Assembly (NCBI GenBank): GCA_045617725.1
Contig: JAZLJD010000029.1
Coordinates: 1 to 63,326 of the forward strand
DNA: 63,326 bases
Direction: 5' to 3'
Source: JAZLJD01 sp045617725
GTDB lineage: Bacteria > Bacillota > Clostridia > Lachnospirales > Lachnospiraceae
Made by a program: the position numbers and the translations under genes
Part shown: positions 8,580 to 15,006 of the stretch, one piece after another
Layout: the number at the start of each line of letters is the position of its first letter
Numbering within the stretch: the stretch's first letter is position 1
Notes under the pieces: generated by a model
The model's database searches: none
Told to the model about the DNA's origin: nothing
Seen by the model: the letters and a program-made list of their open reading frames with translations, nothing else

Positions 8580-9785
8580 ATGATAGCTGTTACGATAGAG
8601 GATGTTTTGAATGAAAAATTACTTGACGGATGTATAAAACAGGTAATTTCTAAAAAGCGGATGCCGGGTGTGGATAATATAGATGCAGAGAAGTTTCCTG
8701 CCTGGTGGAGTGAAAATAAGGAAGCGATTTTGACATCTATTCGAAATGGTTCATATACTCCTAATAATGCCCTTTTAGTAATGGTAAATAAGAAGGGTTC
8801 GAAAAAGAAGAGAAGATTAGAAATTCCTTGTCTGATTGACAAAATCATAGAAATGGCAATACATAAAGCTTTATCACCGGAGTTTGAAAAACAATTCAGT
8901 AAAACCAGTTATGGATTTATCACAGAAAGGGGAACATTTCCTGCATTATATAAATGTCTGGAATTGCTTAACAGTGGGAAACAATATATTGTCGATTTGG
9001 ATATCAGCGGCTTTTTTGATAATGTTTCCCACGCTCCGATAATAGAACGATTGAACAAAGAACTGAACGATAGTGTTTTGAGAAAATTGATAATTAAGTA
9101 TATGCGAACACGTGTTGTAACGAGAAGCGGAGCCATATATGACAAAAGAAGAGGAGTGTCTCAAGGGTCTCCGCTTAGCCCATTATTGGCTAATATAGCT
9201 CTGGACCAACTGGATAAGGAACTGGATTGGAAAAACATTAATTACGTAAGATATGCAGATGACATCGCAATTTTCTGCGATAGTCAAAAGGCTGCTTTAG
9301 ATATATTGGTATTCGTGGGCCGATACCTGAAAGAAAAGCTACATCTTTACCTTAATAAAGAAAAGACAAAAGTGGTAAATCCAGAAGAACTCAGATTTCT
9401 CGGTTATTCTTTCTGCAAGGTGCATGGACGCTATGTGCTCTCGGTTGATTCAAATAATTCTCAAAAAATGATGCAGGGAATTGAAAAGCAACTAAACCGT
9501 CGTGGTAATCTGACTTACCTTGATAGAATAAACCGGTTGAGCGGATTCAACAGAGGGTGGTTAAATTACTATAAACTGGCACAGGAAAACGATTTGTTTA
9601 AGCTGATAAAACTGGCAGACAAAACGGAAACAAGTATGTTGCGGGATATGTCGGCTAAAAATAAGGATATTGTAAGGTGTCTATATGATAGCAAGCAGTT
9701 TGTGAGTATGGAGGAATGGTACAATACGATTTTAAGCCGGAAAGCGGCTTTGCCATATATATTTTTACCGAAGCGCGGATATTAA
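8580..9785 (+). CDS. Group II-like reverse transcriptase with maturase (X) domain
   Basis: A 401-aa RT. The catalytic Asp lies in DISGFFD (residues 141-147), the second motif is GVSQGSPLSPLLAN (192-205), and the active site YADD is at 225-228. A thumb/maturase-like segment follows (FLGYSF at 273-278; RLSGFNRGWLNYY at 319-331). It lacks an HNH endonuclease domain. The start ATG at 8580 follows the VapE stop by 5 bp. No group II intron domain V (34-nt hairpin with AGC/CGC triad) is visible within about 150 bp downstream, so this seems a free-standing RT co-expressed with a helicase. Codons 384-401 lie in the core repeat. Confidence 0.88.
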   Translation: MIAVTIEDVLNEKLLDGCIKQVISKKRMPGVDNIDAEKFPAWWSENKEAILTSIRNGSYTPNNALLVMVNKKGSKKKRRLEIPCLIDKIIEMAIHKALSPEFEKQFSKTSYGFITERGTFPALYKCLELLNSGKQYIVDLDISGFFDNVSHAPIIERLNKELNDSVLRKLIIKYMRTRVVTRSGAIYDKRRGVSQGSPLSPLLANIALDQLDKELDWKNINYVRYADDIAIFCDSQKAALDILVFVGRYLKEKLHLYLNKEKTKVVNPEELRFLGYSFCKVHGRYVLSVDSNNSQKMMQGIEKQLNRRGNLTYLDRINRLSGFNRGWLNYYKLAQENDLFKLIKLADKTETSMLRDMSAKNKDIVRCLYDSKQFVSMEEWYNTILSRKAALPYIFLPKRGY

Positions 9786-9919
9786 TCCCAATCATTGCGT
9801 AGCCCATATGATATTTTTTTCTTCCTTTTGTGTGGTATACATGTTCTTGTCATATGGGCGTAAAGCGCAACAGTGTAACAACAAAAAGGGGCTGTGAAAA
9901 AACTCCCTTAAAGAAAAAT
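9728..9919 (+). repeat. core repeat copy 2 plus 123-bp tail (right end of RT element)
   Basis: Positions 9728-9796 equal copy 1. Positions 9797-9919 equal the tail of copy 3 (12617-12740) apart from a one-base indel and a G/A change. The tail contains an inverted repeat (gcccatatga ... tcatatgggc, about 45-nt loop) and ends in aaagaaaaat. It overlaps the RT 3' end (codons 384-401). Confidence 0.92.
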
Positions 9920-9971
9920 TCATAGCATAGGATAAAAGGGAATACAAATATATTGAACCTTTCGGGACGGA

Positions 9972-10622
9972 TTATCGCTTGTTTTGCCATTTATAGTCCA
10001 GTGCATTAAGCAGGGAGGAACCAAGGCGTACATTCCGCAGTTCATCGGCCAGGAGGTCAATGTATTCTGCAACAAATTCTTCGAGCATGTCTTCCGTCAG
10101 AAAGGTAGTCTGACCGCCTACAGCTTCTGTAAGGTCGTTCTGATATTCGCAGATGATGCCCCAGGCATCAAATTCGGTGATTCGGTTAAGCGGTTCTTCC
10201 CCGAAAGCTTCGGGCGCCGTCAAATCCGTTGGTAAGTCGTACTTTTTGGCTATATACGAATTAAGAATGTGGTAATCCGTGTACAGAATATCCAGTTCCG
10301 GCTTGCTGATCCTGTCCATCAAATCCTTCTCGCAATACAGGAAGTAGCGGTAAAATGCATCCTCGACGAGGTGTGCATAGTATCCAAGATACAAATCATC
10401 GGTAAGAATCTCCTGCCTAAAAGAATCTAAGAAGTCGGGAAAGTCAAAGAACCGCTGATCCCCTTCCGGAATGCTTTTTATATAGTGTGCGGTCTTTCTG
10501 GCAGCCGGGTCTTTGTAGGAATCCGGCAAAATGTTACCGAGCATAAACCGATTCGGATCTGTAATTGCTATCTTCTCTGAAAGAAGAACAGCAAACAACA
10601 TGTGGATTGTTCTTTGTGCCAT
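9972..10622 (-). CDS. Zinc-dependent phospholipase C-like family protein
   Basis: A 216-aa soluble, all-helical protein. The N-terminal HMLFA, the LGNILPD motif at about residues 28-34, and GYYAHLVEDAFYR at about 85-97 match the fold of the zinc-dependent phospholipase C / S1-P1 related family common in Clostridia, with His and Asp as likely metal ligands. There is no signal peptide, so a secreted toxin-like role is unlikely and the substrate is unknown. SD-like GGAGAG lies upstream of the ATG. It is a stand-alone leftward gene next to the repeat tail. Confidence 0.65.
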   Translation of the reverse strand: MAQRTIHMLFAVLLSEKIAITDPNRFMLGNILPDSYKDPAARKTAHYIKSIPEGDQRFFDFPDFLDSFRQEILTDDLYLGYYAHLVEDAFYRYFLYCEKDLMDRISKPELDILYTDYHILNSYIAKKYDLPTDLTAPEAFGEEPLNRITEFDAWGIICEYQNDLTEAVGGQTTFLTEDMLEEFVAEYIDLLADELRNVRLGSSLLNALDYKWQNKR

Positions 10623-11128
10623 TAGTATTTCTCTCCATTCTTTAAAAAGTTCACTTTAGTTCCAATCATATTTTGATGCTATTGCTATCGGAATTCAAGT
10701 GCAATGTCGTCCTACTTCCGATTGCCGTGCTTCATCGACCGGAGCGGGAAAAATGAAAGTTGTTAATATAATGCATTTGAGCGATTTATCAAGCGAAAAG
10801 TGCGAGATAAACCGCTCAGATTAAGATAATAAGCATATTGACAGCGAATAATACACAATATATACAGCAGATAGCAATTGATAAGGAGGCGGTGTATCCA
10901 GTGATTTCAGAGATCTTGCCGCAGCTCCGATTTAGAAAATTTGAAATTACGACTATAGTTGATACATTTGCGGGATGTGTTTCAAATGACTCATGAGGAA
11001 GCAGATAATTTGCGGTCGCAAAAATTAACGCGATGTTTCCCTGTTTCCAATGTTTCCCGGCACTTACTTTTTTCTATTTACTAATATATATATATATATA
11101 ATGTATTACATACCGATTTGCAGAAGAT
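10623..11128. other. 505-bp gene-poor intergenic region
   Basis: No convincing gene. It holds a 13-bp hairpin with one mismatch (10778-10790 with 10806-10818) without a T-run, and a short alternating AT tract near 11086-11100. A GTG ORF of about 31 codons (10911-11006) follows an AAGGAGG but has an over-long spacing and no recognisable product. It may be debris from earlier insertions. Confidence 0.5.
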
Positions 11129-11240
11129 TAGTGTGAAAAATGCAGGCATTTTTCACGCGACACTTTGTGTCGCAATCCGTAGCAGCTTCGCTGCAATGCA
11201 GTGAAGGGCTAAATATACCGGATTGCGAAATGCGGGGATT
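11129..11240 (+). repeat. 112-bp start-codon-proximal module, copy A
   Basis: It begins TAGTGTG and ends GCGGGGATT, followed by TGT and an ATG at 11244. Predicted RNA: hairpin 1 (gaaaaatgc/gcatttttc), hairpin 2 (gcgacac/gtgtcgc), then a stem gcaatccg/cggattgc enclosing an inner hairpin. Copies at 19779 (minus), 44706 and 53503 are nearly identical. Left flank gcagaagat is a weak SD. Confidence 0.92.
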
Positions 11241-11243
11241 TGT

Positions 11244-11279
11244 ATGAGTATAAATGAACGATTTATTAAGGAGGTGTAA
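11244..11279 (+). pseudogene. truncated gene start or 11-aa leader ORF
   Basis: The ATG 3 nt after module copy A opens the frame MSINERFIKEV and then a stop. This resembles the first residues of small XRE-type regulators (MSxNERFK...), so it may be a gene beheaded when the lipoprotein cassette arrived. The AAGGAGGTG inside it may serve the lipoprotein start at 11288, so a leader-peptide role is the alternative. Confidence 0.4.
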
Positions 11280-11287
11280 GGTAAGTT

Positions 11288-12490
11288 ATGAAGGAAGTAA
11301 AGACAGTATTATTAACAACATTTCTAGTTACTGTATTGCTATTAACAGCCTGTAGTAAAGCTGCATCTAATCCGGAAACTACACCGACAGTTACGAAGGC
11401 TCCTTCTGTTGCTCCTTTAGATCCAACTACAGAGACATCCACAGAACCTTCTGTAGAGCCGACTGCGACTGTAGCTCCAACGCAAGAACCAGGTGAAGTT
11501 CCTACTTTGGAGCCTACTATGGAACCTACTATGGAACCGACAGAAGAACCTGTAGCAGAAGCGCCCATTGAACCTACGGTAGAACCAACGGTAGAACCAA
11601 CGCCGGAAGTCAGGATAACTGTTATTAATGTTGCGGCGCCTTCTGAGATCTTTGAAGGAAACAGTTTCAATATTAAGGCGGATATCAGCGTAGATATTGG
11701 AAATATCACGAAGGTGCGAGGCCGGATTTGTGATTCTTCAGGAAATGTTTTACAGGAAGCGCTGGATGAGCCGAACTCTGATGGCTACAGTCTTGCCCAA
11801 AGCAATATTGACAGCAATTTGAAATTCGGCAAGCTTACCGTCGGAGAGTATTTGTATGAAATCGCAGTGTGGGTAGAGAATAAAGACGAAGAAGAAATGG
11901 TTATTTCGGAAAGCTTCAGCGTTGTAAAGCCCGTTGTTACAGGTATCACCGCTAGCGTATCGTCTAAAACACGTTACATTGGCGACAGCCTTACGGCAAG
12001 TGACTTCACCGTCAAAGCAGTTATGAGCGACGGCAGCAAAAAGAAGATTAGCGGCTGGACCGCTGAACCTCTTACGCTCGGTAGCACAAGCAATACGATT
12101 ACTGTCTTCTACCAAAACTTTGCCGCAACCGTAACTGTTGCAGCAAGTGAAAAGGTTGTAGTTGTAACACCTGAGCCTACACCTGAGCCTGGCACAATTA
12201 CTAGCGGTGGCACTACGCCTATTAGGAGCGAGGATGCATATCTTGTAGATGTTGATTCGGAAATCAAAATGACAGATGCCGATGCAATTACAAATTATGC
12301 CTCTAGCAATGGTTGGAGCTGCTATAGAGGACCAGGTACATCGCCTATAATATGTGATTTTGATAAAAACGGCACATCATTAAGGCTCGTGATAAGTGAA
12401 GCAGCGGTAATATTAATGGATAAGGTAAATCCAATTCTCTATTTTCCGATTACGCTCAATGATGTATATGCAATTCTTAGTAGCTATTAG
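11288..12490 (+). CDS. Surface lipoprotein with Pro-Thr-Glu stalk and Ig-like domain (paralog 2)
   Basis: A 400-aa exported lipoprotein: signal peptide with lipobox LLLTAC, lipidated Cys22, an EPT/PTE stalk at about residues 35-115, and an Ig-like region at about 215-295. The C-terminal module of about 90 residues is unrelated to that of paralog 1. About 66 bp of the Ig region (from 12018) are identical to paralog 1 (from 1058), suggesting recent duplication or gene conversion. The AAGGAGG SD is rather far from the ATG (about 13 nt), and a closer AAGG may help. It lies downstream of module copy A. Confidence 0.8.
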   Translation: MKEVKTVLLTTFLVTVLLLTACSKAASNPETTPTVTKAPSVAPLDPTTETSTEPSVEPTATVAPTQEPGEVPTLEPTMEPTMEPTEEPVAEAPIEPTVEPTVEPTPEVRITVINVAAPSEIFEGNSFNIKADISVDIGNITKVRGRICDSSGNVLQEALDEPNSDGYSLAQSNIDSNLKFGKLTVGEYLYEIAVWVENKDEEEMVISESFSVVKPVVTGITASVSSKTRYIGDSLTASDFTVKAVMSDGSKKKISGWTAEPLTLGSTSNTITVFYQNFAATVTVAASEKVVVVTPEPTPEPGTITSGGTTPIRSEDAYLVDVDSEIKMTDADAITNYASSNGWSCYRGPGTSPIICDFDKNGTSLRLVISEAAVILMDKVNPILYFPITLNDVYAILSSY

Positions 12491-12515
12491 AATAACTACC
12501 TCTTATTTTTTTACA

Positions 12516-12547
12516 AAAAACGTCACGTTTTTACGTGGCGTTTTTTT
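12516..12547 (+). terminator. intrinsic terminator of lipoprotein 2
   Basis: 8-bp stem (12521-12528 with 12533-12540, one G-T pair), a tttt loop, then seven T. It is similar but not identical to the lipoprotein-1 terminator, and again its T-run abuts the core repeat. Confidence 0.9.
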
Positions 12548-12548
12548 A

Positions 12549-12740
12549 ATTTTAAGCCGGAAAGCGGCTTTGCCATATATATTTTTACCGAAGCGCGGAT
12601 ATTAATCCCAATCATTGCGTAGCCCCATATGATATTTTTTTCTTCCTTTTGTGTGGTATACATGTTCTTGTCATATGGGCGTAAAGCGCAACAGTGTAAC
12701 AACAAAAAGGGGCTGTAAAAAAACTCCCTTAAAGAAAAAT
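12549..12740 (+). repeat. core repeat copy 3 plus tail (apparent empty site)
   Basis: 192 bp matching 9728-9919 with about three differences, uninterrupted. The 68-bp core (12549-12616) corresponds to the last 18 codons of the RT plus its stop region, but no RT gene precedes it here. It is either an unoccupied integration site or a 5'-truncated copy of the RT element's 3' end. Confidence 0.9.
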
Positions 12741-12770
12741 CGCTTAGACCGTGAGGTTTGAGCGATTTTT
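12735..12770. terminator. bidirectional hairpin terminator
   Basis: Arms aaaaatcgct (12735-12744) and agcgattttt (12761-12770), with an inner agacc/ggttt extension and a GTGA loop. The left arm uses the last bases of the repeat tail. Suitable for the leftward RhuM-like gene. Confidence 0.7.
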
Positions 12771-12857
12771 GGGTATAATAAGTTATGCGACTAACTTATA
12801 AAACCAACAATAATTATACAATTCAAAACGAATTTACCTTGCTTATCGTTTTTTACC

Positions 12858-13838
12858 CTAGTATTTCTTTCTATACGTGCTCGATAAATCTTCAATACTC
12901 TCTAAATAATCTTTCTCGACATCGCTTAATGTTCTTTCTTTATATTTTTTATATTCTGTTTCCGCCTTCTCCATAGCCTGATTATGTGTGATACTTCCAC
13001 TTCCTATAAGTAATTGTTCCCCTGTTGAAGTAAGAATACCGTCTAAATGCTTTGACCAATCTTGCATGGTCATAGTGATTCCTCTTTCAGCCTGACGTTC
13101 AGCGAAGTCAAGATATCCTGAAACTAACTGCCCCATGGCTCTGAGTTCCTTCTCATCAAGATAATTTTTTGCAACCTTTGCTTCTCGAAGAGTAGGCTGA
13201 GATCCTTCAAAAATTGTTAATCCCATAAACTCTTTCTCAGCGTCAGCTCTATGGTATATTACTTCTGCTGCAGTTTCACCGGAAATTGCGTAATGTATTT
13301 TATTTTGAACTTTTTTAAAAAAGAGGAGGGATTCTTCTGCTTTTGGATCATAATCAATACTTGTTGCATATATTTCCAGAATCTGTCTATAGAATACTTT
13401 TTCCGAAGCTCTTATATCACGAATTCTTTCTAATAATTCTTCGAAATAACCACCCCCGCCCAATTCCTTGAGGCGTTTATCATCCATTACAAACCCTTTT
13501 TTTAGATACTCTTTCAGTATTCCACTGGCCCATATTCTAAATTGAACACCCCTCTGCGAATGAACACGATATCCAACAGAAATAATCATATCCAAATTGT
13601 AGTAATTCGTTGGCTTTGTAGAAAATTCGGAATTTCCGAATTTTCTCATTGTATTCTCTATTTTAAGTTCTCCGTCATCATAAATATTATTGATATGCTC
13701 ATTTATTGTAGATTTGGCCTTCTGAAACAGTTCTGCCATTTGATCTTGAGTTAGCCAGACTGTATCATCATTAAATGTAACATCAACCTGCGTTAATCCG
13801 TCTTCTGTTTTATATATAATAATCTCTGAATTATCCAT
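12858..13838 (-). CDS. RhuM family protein
   Basis: A 326-aa protein resembling the RhuM virulence-protein family. It has an N-terminal region with VWLTQDQMAELF (about residues 28-39), the segment STINEHINNI, the conserved YNLDMIISVGYRVHSQRGVQFRIWA stretch at about 80-105, and a Fic-like C-terminal helical half lacking an HPFxxGN motif. RhuM genes are common in islands and often travel with restriction-modification or toxin-antitoxin loci. The biochemical role is unestablished. The gene is 24 bp downstream of an XRE regulator on the same strand, so probably co-transcribed. Confidence 0.85.
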   Translation of the reverse strand: MDNSEIIIYKTEDGLTQVDVTFNDDTVWLTQDQMAELFQKAKSTINEHINNIYDDGELKIENTMRKFGNSEFSTKPTNYYNLDMIISVGYRVHSQRGVQFRIWASGILKEYLKKGFVMDDKRLKELGGGGYFEELLERIRDIRASEKVFYRQILEIYATSIDYDPKAEESLLFFKKVQNKIHYAISGETAAEVIYHRADAEKEFMGLTIFEGSQPTLREAKVAKNYLDEKELRAMGQLVSGYLDFAERQAERGITMTMQDWSKHLDGILTSTGEQLLIGSGSITHNQAMEKAETEYKKYKERTLSDVEKDYLESIEDLSSTYRKKY

Positions 13839-13862
13839 GATAATCCTCCCTGTTCCGTAAAC

Positions 13863-14486
13863 TCATTCCCCGTCTTCCTGTTCCAACTGTTCTAATGCTT
13901 CCTGCAACTCGCTTATTTTACTCTTAAGGCGGGCTTTTTGCATATCTCTTTCTGATTTATCTACTATTCCCTGAGGATATGTCCATTCCCAGTTATTATA
14001 TGAATCCATGATTGCTTTTCTTTCTTCATCTGTAGAAGCAACCTCTAACTCAGATTTCATCTTCTCATATACCTTATACCATTCCTCCATGTGCCTATAC
14101 ATTCCTTCGCGAAAATCTACCGAAAGGCAAAATCCCGACGGTTGATTTGAAGGTGCTTTTGATATATGCATATTGAAGGTACGCTCCATTTCAAACATGG
14201 CAAACATGGCTCCGACATAATTTGTTGTAACCGGATCGGCAAGTGCAAGCGTGCTTACATCCAAAACCCTGGCAATCTGCTTAAGCATATCTGATTTGGG
14301 TTTTCTTGCTCCATTTTCGTATTTTTGAATTCTATCTGCATTCAAACCTACCTTTTCACCTAATTCAGCCTGTGACATACCTTTAGCTATTCTGATTGCA
14401 CGAATTCGTGAGCCAACACGATCTGCGGATGTATCTTCATCGAAATCCAATGGATCTTTTTCAAACTGATTATTTGTCATTATCAT
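13863..14486 (-). CDS. XRE-family transcriptional regulator
   Basis: Helix-turn-helix of the Cro/C1 type at about residues 22-75 (RIRAIRIAKGMSQAELGEKVGL...IQKYENGARKPK), then a helical C-terminal domain with a coiled-coil tail (ISELQEALEQLEQE). I prefer the ATG at 14486 over 14501, because the first five codons contain GGAGG at ideal SD distance from the second ATG. It is co-directional with the RhuM-like gene and probably represses its own promoter through repeats at 14545-14658. Protein length is about 207 aa from this start. Confidence 0.8.
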   Translation of the reverse strand: MIMTNNQFEKDPLDFDEDTSADRVGSRIRAIRIAKGMSQAELGEKVGLNADRIQKYENGARKPKSDMLKQIARVLDVSTLALADPVTTNYVGAMFAMFEMERTFNMHISKAPSNQPSGFCLSVDFREGMYRHMEEWYKVYEKMKSELEVASTDEERKAIMDSYNNWEWTYPQGIVDKSERDMQKARLKSKISELQEALEQLEQEDGE

Positions 14487-14810
14487 ACGGTTTTCCTCCA
14501 TATTTTTTGAGTTATCCGGATTATATCATAGCTACCGACACAATATAAGCACTAAAATGAACTATTTAAGAACATTTACCCGTAAACAAGCTCTTATATG
14601 TGCTTGTCAACATCTAAATATACTGATAAGGCAACTATAAGAACATTAAAGTGCTTATGATAAAAAGAAAAGCACAACGCGATAACGGGCTTGGTTCACA
14701 AGAACCCGGAGTTTCCCGAAAAATCGGATGTCGCCGGTATTAGCAAAGGCTTATTAACTATGCCAAGAAAGGAGAAACGGAAAAAGTTAGAATAAAGTTA
14801 GAACTGCGCA
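14487..14810. promoter_or_regulatory. XRE promoter/operator region
   Basis: The nonamer ataagcact (14545-14553) recurs as its exact inverse agtgcttat (14650-14658). The decamer taagaacatt occurs at 14567 and 14638. A dyad caagc-N10-gcttg lies between, near 14587-14606. This cluster upstream of the XRE gene looks like a multi-site operator. The rest, to 14810, shows no gene. Confidence 0.5.
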
Positions 14811-14851
14811 AAAAAACAAGGGCCTCGATTACCTCGAAACCCTTGTTTTTT
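14811..14851. terminator. terminator downstream of tRNA-Pro
   Basis: 12-bp stem aaaaaacaaggg (14811-14822) and cccttgtttttt (14840-14851). Read on the minus strand it follows tRNA-Pro directly and ends in T-rich sequence. Confidence 0.85.
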
Positions 14852-14856
14852 CTTAA

Positions 14857-14930
14857 TCGGCGCGACGGGATTCGAACCCACGACCTCCACGTCCCGAACG
14901 TGGCGCTCTACCAAGCTGAGCCACGCGCCG
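14857..14930 (-). tRNA. tRNA-Pro(CGG)
   Basis: A complete cloverleaf on the minus strand: acceptor CGGCGCG/CGCGCCG, D-arm with GCTCAGCTTGGTAGAGC, anticodon loop TTCGGGA giving anticodon CGG, and a T-arm with GGTTCGAATCC. No CCA is encoded. About 74 nt. Confidence 0.95.
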
Positions 14931-15006
14931 TAGTCAGTTTCGGAGCATGCTCCGAAAACGACCATTTAAGATAATATCGCAAAAACAAAGCGGTGTCAAT
15001 TAAAAA

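Larger units (their letters stand above)
1568..9796 (+). mobile_element. Putative integrative RT-helicase element bounded by 69-bp direct repeats
   Basis: The unit begins with core copy 1 directly after the lipoprotein-1 terminator and ends with core copy 2. The sequence after copy 2 (9797-9919) continues exactly as the sequence after copy 3 (12617-12740), so the copy 3 locus looks like the uninterrupted site. The cargo is a winged-helix/TPR regulator, a TPR protein, five small genes, DUF2815-like, VapE helicase and RT. It is AT-richer than the flanks. No integrase, transposase or relaxase is visible. Element status is inferred from the occupied/empty comparison; the mobility mechanism is unknown. 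Confidence 0.72.

Noticed and set aside
8580..9970. Ordinary group II intron
   Set aside because: No domain V hairpin with the AGC/CGC triad is visible downstream of the RT stop, and the RT gene directly follows a coupled helicase gene instead of lying in intron domain IV.
9972..10235. Plus-strand open frame inside the phospholipase C-like gene
   Set aside because: No SD, and it lies antisense to a gene with clear family motifs.
1568..12740. Diversity-generating retroelement (RT with template and variable repeats)
   Set aside because: The repeats differ by only a few scattered changes, not at adenines, and they lie after the lipoprotein stop codons rather than in their coding ends. The RT has a maturase-like domain and no Avd-type gene is near.
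9728..12740. Integron-type attC cassettes
   Set aside because: No tyrosine recombinase of the IntI type is present and I do not see paired GTTRRRY/RYYYAAC boxes in the repeat. Kept only as an analogy for cassette behaviour.
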